Positions 1-9,108 of a DNA stretch of 64,000 bases are shown piece after piece (the stretch's first letter is position 1; every line of letters begins with the position of its first letter). The stretch covers positions 4,059,001 through 4,123,000 of the forward strand of contig NZ_CP019630.1 in assembly GCF_001999245.1 (NCBI RefSeq), written 5' to 3'. The translations under genes and the position numbers were made by a program. The notes below the pieces were generated by a model. The model had not been told where the DNA came from, searched no databases, and was given only the letters and a program-made list of their open reading frames with translations. The DNA is from Roseibium algicola (lineage in GTDB: Bacteria > Pseudomonadota > Alphaproteobacteria > Rhizobiales > Stappiaceae).

Positions 1-19
1 CCGGCAGGGTTTGAGCGCC

Positions 20-1006
20 ATGAACGCAGCATACAAACAAGTTGCCCTTTCACCGGAAAAGGCGAATGAGACCGGGACGCCCATTGCCGTGATCGGCAAC
101 GCCAATCTGGATATCGTCGGCGGCATGCTCTCCGGCTGGCCGGACAAGGGAACAGAGGCCTTCCTCGACCTTTCCGACATGCGCATCGGAGGATCGGCGG
201 CCAATACCGCTCTCGTCCTGGACCGCCTCGGCATGGAAAGCGGGCTGATCTCGGCGGTCGGGTCGGACCTTTCCGGAACGATGATCGAAACCCGGTTCGC
301 CGGTCCGCTCGATCGGATCATCCGCATCGACGGACCGAGTTCCGTCACCTTCGGACTTTTGCATCCAGGTTCCGAGCGCACTTTCTTCTCGACGCGCGGC
401 CACCTCGACCACTTCGGTGAAACCCAGGCCATGCAGGCGCTCGAGGAATGGCCGCTGAACGGCGCGCTGGTTCTCGTCAGCGGCAGCTTCGCGATGCCCG
501 AACTGCTTCACCCGACAGCCTCGATGCTGTCCTTCCTGAAAGACCAGGGCGCGCAAACCGCAATCGATCCGGGCTGGCCGGGGGAGGGCTGGACGCCTCA
601 CAACATCGCGCTCATGCGCGAATGGGTATCTGTCAGCGACCACATCCTGATCAACGACAAGGAACTCCTTGGCCTGACGGAGGCCGGCGACCTCGGCGAA
701 GCAACCCGCAAATTGTCGGGCATGCTTCAGGGCTCCGCGGTCGGGGTGGTCAAATGCGGGGCCAAGGGAGCCCTGTGCATTCTGCGGACCGGAAGATGCG
801 AACAGATCGCGGCGCCAGCCGCCGAGGTACTTGACACGATCGGTGCCGGGGACGCGTTCAATGCGGGCTACCTCGCGGCGATTGCGCGCGGATGGTCCGC
901 TGTCGCCGCCACCAGGGCCGGCTGCCGTGTCGCCACTGCGGTGGTGACGGATTTTCCCCGGCAGGAGGGGCCACTCGTGCTGGACGAGGAAGACCCGTCG
1001 AGATGA
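20..1006 (+). CDS. PfkB-family carbohydrate kinase
   Basis: An ATP-dependent sugar or nucleoside kinase of the ribokinase/PfkB fold, about 328 residues, which is the normal family length. The N-terminal strand and glycine-rich region (IGNANLDIVGG, then GGSAANTA) and the C-terminal anion-hole motif DTIGAGDAFNAGY, with its catalytic Asp, are all present, so it looks active. The ATG at 20 is preferred over a TTG at 11 because AGGG at 6-9 is correctly spaced for the ATG. The stop overlaps the start of the sulfatase gene (ATGA), so the two are translationally coupled. The substrate cannot be read from sequence. Pairing with a sulfatase suggests use of a sulfated sugar or polyol, which is inference only. 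Confidence 0.85.
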   Translation: MNAAYKQVALSPEKANETGTPIAVIGNANLDIVGGMLSGWPDKGTEAFLDLSDMRIGGSAANTALVLDRLGMESGLISAVGSDLSGTMIETRFAGPLDRIIRIDGPSSVTFGLLHPGSERTFFSTRGHLDHFGETQAMQALEEWPLNGALVLVSGSFAMPELLHPTASMLSFLKDQGAQTAIDPGWPGEGWTPHNIALMREWVSVSDHILINDKELLGLTEAGDLGEATRKLSGMLQGSAVGVVKCGAKGALCILRTGRCEQIAAPAAEVLDTIGAGDAFNAGYLAAIARGWSAVAATRAGCRVATAVVTDFPRQEGPLVLDEEDPSR

Positions 1007-2385
1007 ACATTCTCCTGCTCGTCGCCGACGATCTCGGCCGCATGACCGGTTGCTACGGGGAAACGGCCATCCGGACTCCCAACATCGACGCGCTCGCCGC
1101 CGAGGGCACGCGCTTCGACATGGCCTTCACCTCCACTGCATCATGCTCGGCAAGCCGGTCCGTCATCTATACCGGCCTGCACACCCATGAAACCGGCCAG
1201 TATGGCCTTCACCACGACCATCACCATTTCATGACCGTTGCCGATGTCGAAACGGCACCGGCATTGCTGAATGCCGCCGGCTATCACACCGGCATCATCG
1301 GCAAGGTGCATGTCGGGCCGCCCGAGGTCTATCCGTGGGCCTTGCGGGAGGAAAGCGCGACGCGTGATGTTGGCTGGGTGGCTGAGCGTGCGGAGGCCTA
1401 TTTCGGTGACCGGGTCAAAGATGGCAATCCGTTCTTCCTGACGATCGGTTTCATCGATCCGCACCGTGACGAGACGAGGGGCGGGTTCGGAAACGAGAAG
1501 TTCGGCGCCGACGATCCGGTGTTCTCGCCGGACGATACGCTCGTTCCGTCCTTTCTGCCCGATCTGCCCGAGGTGCGTGAGGAACTTGCCGAATACTACC
1601 GTTCGGTCCACCGTCTCGACCGGGGCGTCGGCATGGTGCTTGACCGGCTCGAAAAAGCGGGGCTTGCTGACGATACGCTGGTCGTGTTTCTTTCCGACAA
1701 CGGATCGCCGTTCCTCAACTCCAAAACGACCCTGTTCGACGCCGGTGTCCACTTGCCGCTCCTCATGCGCCGGCCCGGTCAAAAGGCAGGTGTGGTCAAT
1801 CCCAATCTCGTCTCGTTCACGGATCTTTTGCCGACATTCCTGGAGGCTGCGGGTCTCACGCCGGAGGCCGGGAGGCGCAAGGGCCGCTCCCTCTTGCCGA
1901 TCCTCGAAAACACTTCGACACTGCCCGCCTGGCAGCTCGTCTTCGGGTCGCATACGTTCCACGAGGTCACCAACTACTGGCCGACACGCTTCCTGCGGAC
2001 ACGGCGCTACAAATACCATCGAAATGTGGCCTGGCAGCTTGATTTTCCGTTTTCCGGTGATCTCTATGGGTCTCTGTCGTGGCAGGGCATGCGCCTCCAG
2101 CGTTCGGTGATGATCGGTGACCGGCCCCTCAGGTCCTACATCAGGCGGCCGCCGGAGGAGCTCTTCGATCTGCACAATGATCCGGGCGAGGTGAATAACC
2201 TTGCCGAAGATCCCGAATACACGGCGGCCTTGATGCGCTATCGCGCATTGATGGAAGAATGGCAGCGCAAAACCGCCGATCCATGGCTTTACAAGGATGG
2301 TATTTCCGTGCGCGCTGTAGAACACCACCTCGCCAACGGACTTGAGCTTCCCGACCGCTTCGACTTTGATCCCGACAATCCGTGA
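1003..2385 (+). CDS. Sulfatase, formylglycine type
   Basis: Type I sulfatase of the alkaline-phosphatase superfamily, 460 residues. The N-terminal metal-binding DD (VADDLGRM) and the activation motif C-S-A-S-R-S-V-I-Y-T-G are present; Cys48 would be converted to formylglycine. Ala replaces the more common Pro of CxPSR, a substitution the family tolerates. SDNGSP and a C-terminal ELFDLHNDPGE segment are also typical. There is no signal peptide, so it should act in the cytoplasm on an imported sulfate ester. Its start overlaps the kinase stop by 4 bp. A decayed relative lies near 11.5 kb. Choline-, sugar- and alkyl-sulfatases share this fold, so the substrate is open. Confidence 0.9.
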   Translation: MNILLLVADDLGRMTGCYGETAIRTPNIDALAAEGTRFDMAFTSTASCSASRSVIYTGLHTHETGQYGLHHDHHHFMTVADVETAPALLNAAGYHTGIIGKVHVGPPEVYPWALREESATRDVGWVAERAEAYFGDRVKDGNPFFLTIGFIDPHRDETRGGFGNEKFGADDPVFSPDDTLVPSFLPDLPEVREELAEYYRSVHRLDRGVGMVLDRLEKAGLADDTLVVFLSDNGSPFLNSKTTLFDAGVHLPLLMRRPGQKAGVVNPNLVSFTDLLPTFLEAAGLTPEAGRRKGRSLLPILENTSTLPAWQLVFGSHTFHEVTNYWPTRFLRTRRYKYHRNVAWQLDFPFSGDLYGSLSWQGMRLQRSVMIGDRPLRSYIRRPPEELFDLHNDPGEVNNLAEDPEYTAALMRYRALMEEWQRKTADPWLYKDGISVRAVEHHLANGLELPDRFDFDPDNP

Positions 2386-2627
2386 CGATTTCTCATGCCG
2401 GTTTGAGTTGAAGTGGAGGTGCCATCACCGACACAACAACGCTCAGGAAATGCCCATAAGAGGTTGGCGGTCGTCAGCTAGTTATATTTCTTAAGGTCGG
2501 CGGCAACACACGTGCTCGCCGGTTCCAGGAAAGCATCCAGAAACTCACTTTAGTGACAAGGAGCGGAGTGAGACCCGTTTCGGCAACCTCTATCTTCGCT
2601 TCGTTGCGAATTTGGAGGGCAAGACCA

Positions 2628-3143
2628 ATGGGTGAAAGTATTCGCTATGCATGCGGGATGAGTTTCCTGGGTGATTTTATGCTCGCAAGCTCTGCCAAAG
2701 GCATTGTGGCTCTTGAGTTCGGTAGTACACGAACCGCGCTGAAAGATGCTCTGTTAGTCCGTTTTCTTGATGTTGAATTGGAGAAAGACGAAGAGGGGCT
2801 TGCAACCGCCATGCACATTTCTGGAAATCTCATCGACGGCCTGACGGCAAACAGTGATCTGCCGCTCGATTTGCGAGGGACGTCCCTTGAAGTCGATGTT
2901 TGGGATATGCTGCAGGAAATTCCTTCCGGACAAACCACAACCTATGGCGCGCTGGCGGCGAAGCTCGGAATACTGGATGCGCGCGTTGTTTCCGAAGCGG
3001 TTGCGGCCAATCCGGTGGCTCTCATTGTACCGTGTCACCGCGTTATCAGAAAGAACGGTTCCATATCCGGTTACAGATGGGGCGTTTGGCGCAAGCGTGC
3101 GCTGTTGGCGCGCGAATTGGAAGACGCCAGGCGCACAGCGTGA
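2628..3143 (+). CDS. ogt: Methylated-DNA--protein-cysteine methyltransferase
   Basis: Single-domain O6-alkylguanine-DNA alkyltransferase, 171 residues. The active-site motif PCHRVI with the acceptor Cys, followed by the GSISGYRWG loop and the helix-turn-helix region before it (VWDMLQEIPSGQTTTYGALAAK), identify the family. It transfers the alkyl group from O6-alkylguanine to its own cysteine in a suicide reaction. The ATG at 2628 has GGAGGG about 9 bp upstream; longer starts at 2553 lack this. Its stop overlaps the GTG start of the next gene. It is distinct from the larger Ada-type protein at 9.1 kb. Confidence 0.9.
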   Translation: MGESIRYACGMSFLGDFMLASSAKGIVALEFGSTRTALKDALLVRFLDVELEKDEEGLATAMHISGNLIDGLTANSDLPLDLRGTSLEVDVWDMLQEIPSGQTTTYGALAAKLGILDARVVSEAVAANPVALIVPCHRVIRKNGSISGYRWGVWRKRALLARELEDARRTA

Positions 3144-3763
3144 CCCAAGATCCTGAAGACCAGAACAGCCCACTGGAAAGTCCGAGCTTGTTGTCAGTAC
3201 AAAGTGACAACTTGCAAGACGTATTTGCTGGACCTGTAGAGGTGATCAGACTGTCGCTCGTGTCGGCTAATACCGCCTTCAAACGCTATCCTGGCTTTTC
3301 CCTGATGCGGTTGGTTACTGCCCGGCTAGATCTGGACGAAATCGAAACACAGCATTTGTCAGATATTTTCGGTATCGACCCGAGACGCTCGGAACCAAAT
3401 GTCGCGAAATTGTTCGACGAACACCTGCGAAAGTCGATCTCCCGCTACGATCTGCACAGTCTTTTCACCGACGACTGCAAGGCGCTTTACCATCACGCGA
3501 TCCGCCCAGCAGGGTACGATTTTTATCGCGGCGAAGTCGATCCGGAGGGGATGAGGGAATGGCGTGCCTGCTATCGTGGGATGTCGGGCGCACGGCAAAT
3601 GCTTGCTGCATCCATCGTCTGGCTCTACCGGGCCGGGAAAGACAAAGTTTGGCTGAGGCGCGTGCCGTGCACATGGCAAGCCGCGGAGGCGATTGCCTGC
3701 ATGCAAACCGCCGGCGTTCTGACCGATTGGGCGCGCCTCTATCTTCTGTACCCTGGCTGGTAG
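3140..3763 (+). CDS. Hypothetical protein coupled to ogt
   Basis: Unrecognised 207-residue soluble protein. The GTG start overlaps the ogt stop (GTGA), so it is probably co-translated with the repair gene. The sequence is rich in Leu, Arg, Tyr and Trp and reads as a compact alpha-helical protein, with no signal peptide, membrane segment or metal-binding cysteine cluster. The C-terminal third (MLAASIVWLYRAGKDK, then PCTWQAAEAIACMQTAGV) is the most structured-looking part. The coupling suggests a role in alkylation repair or its control, which is guilt by association only. Confidence 0.65.
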   Translation: MTQDPEDQNSPLESPSLLSVQSDNLQDVFAGPVEVIRLSLVSANTAFKRYPGFSLMRLVTARLDLDEIETQHLSDIFGIDPRRSEPNVAKLFDEHLRKSISRYDLHSLFTDDCKALYHHAIRPAGYDFYRGEVDPEGMREWRACYRGMSGARQMLAASIVWLYRAGKDKVWLRRVPCTWQAAEAIACMQTAGVLTDWARLYLLYPGW

Positions 3764-3786
3764 CCCGCAAAAGGATCGCCTGAATT

Positions 3787-4038
3787 TCAGAAAAGCCTGA
3801 ATACGGTGGTTTTTCCCAGCAAAAAGGTTTCGCCTGAAGTGAAACGGACTTCGATGGCTCCGTTCCGTGTCATTTTCCAGTCCGCGTGGCCCGCAGCGAC
3901 AAGCTGGCCGATGGACCTGACAACGAACGCCTTATCCGGGTTGTCTTGCGCAAATTCGACAAATGCATCGACGGTCTGCGCGGTTCCGGGCGGGCTTTGC
4001 TGCCTGGTCTTACTATCGAAATCGTCGCACGGGCACAT
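3787..4038 (-). CDS. Small hypothetical protein downstream of alkB
   Basis: An 83-residue ORF that follows alkB on the minus strand after a 72-bp gap and converges with the ogt-linked gene. It contains a plausible beta-rich C-terminus (AIEVRFTSGETFLLGKTTVFRLF) and a central helix (DAFVEFAQDNPDKAFVVRSIGQLVAAG). No known domain is recognised. It may be the last gene of the alkB operon. It is short, so the call rests mainly on its position and protein-like composition. Confidence 0.5.
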   Translation of the reverse strand: MCPCDDFDSKTRQQSPPGTAQTVDAFVEFAQDNPDKAFVVRSIGQLVAAGHADWKMTRNGAIEVRFTSGETFLLGKTTVFRLF

Positions 4039-4110
4039 CGTCGTGTCGGTTCCTGTTTTCGTCAGGCTAGCCGGTTGCCGGCATAGGCTCGAGTGCCGGC
4101 GAAAGGAATG

Positions 4111-4761
4111 CTAAAGGGCTTTTCGGAACGTCAGATTTATCCGCATGCTTCCGACCAATCCGTGAACGCCTTTTTTCAAGGCGGGTACCCCGTGGTGGAA
4201 GAGCCGTGACGGTCCTCCCCAAACTACAATGTCACCATGGTTCAGCGCGTATTTCCTGACAGGATCCTCACGCTTCAAGCCGCCGAACTGAAAAATCGCC
4301 GGGAGCCCGAGCGAGACGGACACGATCGGGTTGTCGAAGTCGTGCTCGTCCTTGTCCTGGTGCAGCGACAGGCGCGCTCCCGGCTCGTACCGGTTGATCA
4401 GGCAGGCATCAGGATGGAAATCGTGATAGCCGGCCCGGGATGCCGCGCTGCCCGCCAGTGAGCGGAAACACACCGGAAGAGGAGGCCACGGCTTGCCGGT
4501 CTCCGGGTCGATACAATCGTAGCGATAACCCGAACGATCGGTGACCCAGCCGGCAGAACCGCAATTCGTCAGGGCAACCGACATGGTGAACCCGCCTGGC
4601 GTCACCATGTGCCGGAAGGGCGAGCGGGCCGCGATGCTGTCGATTTCGGCAAGGAGATCATGCTCATGGGAAATCGCTGCCCCGCGCAGGAGGCATGCAC
4701 CATCGGTTATGACTTCGAATGCCGGCTCGAGCGGAAAGAGCGTTTCAGTTTGAGTGCTCAT
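4111..4761 (-). CDS. alkB: Alpha-ketoglutarate-dependent DNA dioxygenase AlkB
   Basis: Fe(II)/2-oxoglutarate dioxygenase that removes 1-methyladenine and 3-methylcytosine lesions by oxidation, 216 residues as usual for bacterial AlkB. The iron-binding HxD lies in LHQDKDE near residue 133, the distal His is in the LFHHGVP segment, and the 2-oxoglutarate-binding arginines are in the C-terminal RINLTFRKAL, the classic AlkB signature. INRYEPGARLSLH and FGG-x-KREDP are also typical. It sits 1 bp downstream of the preceding minus-strand gene, so the two form an operon. Confidence 0.95.
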   Translation of the reverse strand: MSTQTETLFPLEPAFEVITDGACLLRGAAISHEHDLLAEIDSIAARSPFRHMVTPGGFTMSVALTNCGSAGWVTDRSGYRYDCIDPETGKPWPPLPVCFRSLAGSAASRAGYHDFHPDACLINRYEPGARLSLHQDKDEHDFDNPIVSVSLGLPAIFQFGGLKREDPVRKYALNHGDIVVWGGPSRLFHHGVPALKKGVHGLVGSMRINLTFRKAL

Positions 4762-4762
4762 G

Positions 4763-5395
4763 TTAGGGCCTGCAAGAATGCGTGATGAGGGACGGGTGAT
4801 AGATGGGCTGGTAGCCGGCCCGGAGTACCAAGACGGTGGACGGCGGCGTTAGCAGCCAATCCACCTGCCGGAGGAGTTCAGGTTTTTGATAGCCTTCATT
4901 GGTCCAGCGGTGGGCAAAGCCACCGTAAAGGGTGTAGGCATCGCCATTGGCTGCGACCATCGCACCGTCCGGCAGGTCGCTCAGGCAGGAGGTGACGGGG
5001 TGCAAACGTTTACGACCGTCCTTGAGACGCTCGGCATGAAGCTCTGCATCGATCCGGGGAGCCAGAGGTGGCGCTTGCTGTTTCGCCGCGGCCCAGCACG
5101 TACGGTATCGTTCTGCGGCCGTGCGCCTGCAATAAAAACACGGGCGGTGGCCGGCCGCCAGCGCCACGGCCTCGTCGAGGAAGAACAGTTCTGTCCAGCT
5201 CCGACGCGCCATCACTTCCCGATGACAACCCTTGAATTCACGTTGGCAGATGAGCCAAGTTCGCGACGACCATCGGCGGTTCAGCAGGGTCTTCGTTGCC
5301 GGGTCGTGGATGATGCCCCGATTGCCGGTGAGAAGGCCTCGTTGTGAAATAGCGAGGATCTCTCCAAAGGGGGTGATACGATTTTGAAGGGGCAT
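4763..5395 (-). CDS. Conserved hypothetical protein with CxxC motif, upstream of alkB
   Basis: A 210-residue protein ending 1 bp before alkB, so it is the first gene of that operon. A conserved-looking segment GHRPCFYCRR around residue 85 resembles a zinc-binding CxxC knuckle and recalls the RPxCxxR style of the Ada metal domain, but overall homology to Ada is not evident. A CHREV segment about 25 residues earlier could supply further metal ligands. No membrane or secretion signal. The function is not known; co-transcription with alkB points to handling of DNA damage. Confidence 0.7.
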   Translation of the reverse strand: MPLQNRITPFGEILAISQRGLLTGNRGIIHDPATKTLLNRRWSSRTWLICQREFKGCHREVMARRSWTELFFLDEAVALAAGHRPCFYCRRTAAERYRTCWAAAKQQAPPLAPRIDAELHAERLKDGRKRLHPVTSCLSDLPDGAMVAANGDAYTLYGGFAHRWTNEGYQKPELLRQVDWLLTPPSTVLVLRAGYQPIYHPSLITHSCRP

Positions 5396-5653
5396 TGAGT
5401 GCTTTCGTGCGACTGGCCATGCATGGAGAATTCGGACCTCCCCGCATCATGGACTGCGCCGCCACGGTCCGCACTCCGAAATTTAGCATCAAACCCGAAT
5501 GCGCGCAGCTGGCGATCTGCCATGCTTCGTTTACAAAAAGTGCGGAAAGCGCGGCCAATGTGAAGCAGTGTTCGCGGGGAGGGGAGCGCCAGCCCTGTTC
5601 ACATATCGCCTGCTCCCTGCGCTTTGGTTGACGTAGGTATTTGGAAAGACCTC

Positions 5654-6769
5654 CTATTCGACTTCGAAAGTCAGTGTCTCCCGGAGGGGCCTCAAGGCAT
5701 TTGCCTGCCCCGCCCGTATTTCGAAAGCTGTCTGAGCCGAGTTGCCGGAAACATCCTCAATCGTTGTGTCCACAACTACCCGATATCGACCGCTTTGCCA
5801 GGGTGAGGAGGGTATGAAGGACCAACCCGCGGGACTTTTTTCGATACGGAAGCGACCATTCACACGCAGCCCGCGATCGTTCACAACCAGCAGCCGTCGA
5901 AACGCGTTCACGGCATCCAGTAAAACGAGGGTCCGAACCGTCAATGGCTGATTTGAGCCGTTGACTGGCGTTTCGAAGGTCCAGGTATTCAAATCAACGC
6001 GCTGCTTTACTGCTTCAGAGGTGCTGAACGACCAGTTGTATCCCCGGCCAAGCCTGTTTCCATCGGCATCTCGCAGGTCTCTCGAAACCTTGAGCCTGTA
6101 GTGGCCTTCTGGCTGCAAGGGGGGACCATTGCGGAGGTTGGGTTCCACTCCGGTCTTGAGGCGGCCGGGATCCAGAAGTATCGTCAAACGTGTTTGGGAT
6201 GCATCCCAGAGACCTCTTGGAAGGTTAAGGAATGGACTGTAGATCTGTGCCCCGTTTTCATCGAAAAGCGAAATGTTCCGGTAAACATCGCCTTGCGCCA
6301 TGGGCTTGGAAAAATACAGATAAAAACGCAGGACATTTGCCGGTACCACTTCCGCCCCCGGCTCGACAGTCAGCAGTTCGCTGCGATTAAATTCTTCCGA
6401 AGGCCTGATTTGGAACGTTGCAGTCACGATATTCCGTCCGGTGCACACTTGACTCCAAAAACAGTCAGTCTCGACCTCAACGCGATAGTCTGTCCCTTTC
6501 TGAAAGGGAAAACTCGGTTGAAACTGGATGGAATGTTCTGCGTAGGCGATACGCCCGGAAATTGCGCGGTCGGACTCCTGACCTTCGACAAAGACACGCA
6601 GTGACTTTGGATTGAAGTGTCTGCCTTCCGGCGCAACATTCAGCGTTACCGACCCATTGTCTGTGCGCGGCAGGACAAGCCATTCTGGCGAGTTTTGCGT
6701 CGAGGCGAAGGCTGGTACTGGCACCAAAAGTGCCAATACCATGAGCGAGGTTGCCCTTTTGAGGCGCAT
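5654..6769 (-). CDS. Exported protein with bacterial Ig-like domains
   Basis: Secreted or periplasmic protein of about 371 residues. The N-terminus is a clear signal peptide (MRLKRATSLMVLALLVPVPAFAS). Two or more repeats of Ig-like (Big_5-type) strand patterns follow, for example LRFYLYFSKPMAQGDVYRNI and YRLKVSRDLRDADGNRLG, ending in a typical WSFSTSE. Such domains mediate adhesion or matrix assembly. ATG 6769 lies 2 bp after the stop of the upstream minus-strand gene, so the pair is an operon. A TTG at 6775 is an alternative start. No catalytic motif was seen. Confidence 0.75.
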   Translation of the reverse strand: MRLKRATSLMVLALLVPVPAFASTQNSPEWLVLPRTDNGSVTLNVAPEGRHFNPKSLRVFVEGQESDRAISGRIAYAEHSIQFQPSFPFQKGTDYRVEVETDCFWSQVCTGRNIVTATFQIRPSEEFNRSELLTVEPGAEVVPANVLRFYLYFSKPMAQGDVYRNISLFDENGAQIYSPFLNLPRGLWDASQTRLTILLDPGRLKTGVEPNLRNGPPLQPEGHYRLKVSRDLRDADGNRLGRGYNWSFSTSEAVKQRVDLNTWTFETPVNGSNQPLTVRTLVLLDAVNAFRRLLVVNDRGLRVNGRFRIEKSPAGWSFIPSSPWQSGRYRVVVDTTIEDVSGNSAQTAFEIRAGQANALRPLRETLTFEVE

Positions 6770-6771
6770 GA

Positions 6772-7992
6772 TCAACGCTCCAGAACTTCAAAGTTCCGGA
6801 AGCCGAATTTGTCCGGTGCGCTCGCGAAATTCATCTCAACGACGTGCGGGGCACGATCCAGGAAGAATGGAAGCGGAATGGAAACCAGATCCATTTTTCG
6901 GGCATCATCCATGTTGCGCCGGATAGAGACCGACCAATAAGGGTTCAGCATGTCGAGATGGAGTGCTTCCGTCGGCATCGGGAACTGGGAAACGCCGGCC
7001 GGCCCGAAATTGGCGTCGACACCGGTCGGCATCGGTTCCGCATGGGCAATTTCATCCAGCGCGATCCGTTTTGCGGAACGGCTGGTGTTGGTCACCAGAA
7101 TGTAATCGTTTTTGTCCATCGGGTCGGTGTAACTGATCATGTCGATCGGCGTGTTGCCGTAGCCAAGTTCACCAATCATCTCGCCGCGCACCCTCGCACC
7201 GTCGTTCAATTCGCTGAGCGGAATTCGAACGAGGGGTGTGCAGGCATAAGCAGCGATCATGGTTGGAACACCGTTCAGCTCCCGGATCTCCTGACTGATA
7301 ATCGGAGCACGCGTCTCGAACTGGGCATGCACAGCGTGCCAGATTTCGATCGACGATGAGCTTACCTCTCCGTCAAAGGGATACTTAATTCGGCGAAGTT
7401 TGGAGGCGAAATCACCTGTTCCGACGCCCGCCACAAAAATCTCGCCGTTGTAGAAGTCAATGTCGGTGATCGACAGATCTCGTACTGACTGGCCGAACTC
7501 GAGCTTTTCGTCATCTGCGATTTCGCCTACTGAAACCTGGCTGTGTTCGGCCTGTGTCAAATCGGCAAGTTCGACAGATCCTTTGTTTACCTGAACGATG
7601 ACGGGTGTCGCGTCCGGACCCACACCCCGGGAAACCGAGAGGAAGATTTGCTGCGACGGTCCGTGAACGACCATGTCGTTGATCAGGACATCATAGGGGT
7701 GCACCCCCAACAGTGCGGCGATTTCCGCATCAATGCTCTTGACCAACGTCCACGCCTCAAAGGTTTCCGGGCGCCCCAGAAACACGTCGGCCTGATCGTT
7801 GAAATAATCCGGAGCAAAGTCGAAGGCATGAACCATTCCGGCCTTTGTATCACCGATGAAGAGGACGTCGTCGGCCCCGAAGGTCATTGAGCCTGCCGAC
7901 GATAGAACGTCAGCTGAGTATGCGAGCTGCGCGCCGCTGCTCATCAGCGTCCAGGTGAAGGACAGCACTGCCAGTTTTCCGAATTTGAACAT
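6772..7992 (-). CDS. Exported beta-propeller-like hypothetical protein
   Basis: A 406-residue protein with a signal peptide (MFKFGKLAVLSFTWTLMSSGAQLAYSAD) and repeated short beta-strand motifs such as MTFGADDVLFIGDTKAGMVHAF and ITDIDFYNGEIFVAGVG, reading like blades of a propeller (compare NHL or lactonase folds). The start is supported by AAGGA upstream on the minus strand. It is followed immediately by the Ig-like exported protein, and the two probably act together at the cell surface. No catalytic residues are recognised, so the function is unknown. Confidence 0.7.
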   Translation of the reverse strand: MFKFGKLAVLSFTWTLMSSGAQLAYSADVLSSAGSMTFGADDVLFIGDTKAGMVHAFDFAPDYFNDQADVFLGRPETFEAWTLVKSIDAEIAALLGVHPYDVLINDMVVHGPSQQIFLSVSRGVGPDATPVIVQVNKGSVELADLTQAEHSQVSVGEIADDEKLEFGQSVRDLSITDIDFYNGEIFVAGVGTGDFASKLRRIKYPFDGEVSSSSIEIWHAVHAQFETRAPIISQEIRELNGVPTMIAAYACTPLVRIPLSELNDGARVRGEMIGELGYGNTPIDMISYTDPMDKNDYILVTNTSRSAKRIALDEIAHAEPMPTGVDANFGPAGVSQFPMPTEALHLDMLNPYWSVSIRRNMDDARKMDLVSIPLPFFLDRAPHVVEMNFASAPDKFGFRNFEVLER

Positions 7993-8143
7993 GTTGAGTT
8001 CCTTGATTTGATTAGCTGAAAGTTCATGGCGGCAGGGAAATGTTTGTTGGCATTCCTGGCCACCTGGCCTGCACCCGCATGAACATGGCTGGTAAGCCGT
8101 TCACTCTGCGGGTGCAGATCATCTAGGCGCTGCCGTTGTCGGA

Positions 8144-8902
8144 TCAGACCTTGTTGATCGAGTTGCCGCCGTCGGCAATCATCGCCGATCCGGTGACAAA
8201 GCTTGAGCGGTCCGATGCGAGGAAAAGGGCTGCCTGGGCGATCTCAGTCGGTTCGGCAAGACGCTTCAGGGCGTGCAGGGAACTCAGGAAGCCCACATGA
8301 TCCGGATCTGTGAGGTCCCCTGCCAGCACGGTCTTCGTGCCCCCTGGGAGGAGCGCATTCGCACGGACACCGTCAGCACCATGCTCGGTGGCCAGTGCCT
8401 GAACCAGACCGACCAGGCCCGCCTTGCTGGCGGAATAGGCGGCCCAGCCTGGGAAAGAGGCGGTGTGCCCGACAAAGCTTGAGGTGAAGATGATCGAACC
8501 ACCGCCCGCACGCTTGAGCGCGGGTATCTGATGCTTTGCGGCGTAGAAGGCGCTGGTGAGATTTGTCTCGAGTACCTTCTGCCAATTCTGACTTTCCATG
8601 TCAGGAACTGGAACCATATCACCGACCATGCCGGCGTTGTTGAATGCTGCGTGGAGGCCACCAAACTCCTTTTCCGCAGCCTCTACGAGCTCCTCAGCAA
8701 AGTGTTCGTCACAAACATCACCGACGACAGAAACAGCACGGCCGTTGTTTCGTCTAATGTGGCCTTCGACGTTACGAAGTTCTTTCTCCCTCCGTGCCCC
8801 CAACACAACGTTTGCGCCCTCCGCAGCAAACAGGTTGGCGGCCGCTGCCCCGATCCCGCTGCTCGCACCGGTGATGATGACTGTCTTGTCCTGCATATGC
8901 AT
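8144..8902 (-). CDS. SDR-family NAD(P)-dependent oxidoreductase
   Basis: Classical short-chain dehydrogenase/reductase, 252 residues. The cofactor motif TGASSGIG, the structural NNAG, and the catalytic Ser (TSSF) with YxxxK (YSASK) are all present, so it should be active. The C-terminal GSAMIADGGNSI is typical of FabG-like members. The ATG at 8902 has GGAG 8 nt upstream. Neighbours do not indicate a substrate. Confidence 0.9.
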   Translation of the reverse strand: MHMQDKTVIITGASSGIGAAAANLFAAEGANVVLGARREKELRNVEGHIRRNNGRAVSVVGDVCDEHFAEELVEAAEKEFGGLHAAFNNAGMVGDMVPVPDMESQNWQKVLETNLTSAFYAAKHQIPALKRAGGGSIIFTSSFVGHTASFPGWAAYSASKAGLVGLVQALATEHGADGVRANALLPGGTKTVLAGDLTDPDHVGFLSSLHALKRLAEPTEIAQAALFLASDRSSFVTGSAMIADGGNSINKV

Positions 8903-9009
8903 TTTAGCTTCTCCATGAATTGCGATGAGGTGAAGCTAAAGCGAAGCAATGGGCCGAGAATATCCGTTTCAGGCTGTCTAATTTACAAAATCACGCCGCT
9001 CGTTCGAAA

Positions 9010-9047
9010 CGAAAAAAGCCAACTACCATAATCACTTGGTAGTTGGC
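9010..9047 (-). terminator. Intrinsic terminator of the ada operon
   Basis: A perfect 11-bp inverted repeat (GCCAACTACCA at 9018-9028 and its complement at 9037-9047) with an 8-nt loop. Read on the minus strand it is followed by six T residues (9017 down to 9012). It lies just past the ada stop at 9109. Confidence 0.85.
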
Positions 9048-9108
9048 TTGCGATTGCTGTATAGGAGTCGCTGTGCCCGGCAATCCGCGCCGGTCGGGTG
9101 TTGGAAAG

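Noticed and set aside
1141..2328. 395-codon ORF antisense to the sulfatase
   Set aside because: It is fully opposite a gene with clear sulfatase motifs and has no domain of its own; a by-product of high GC codon use.
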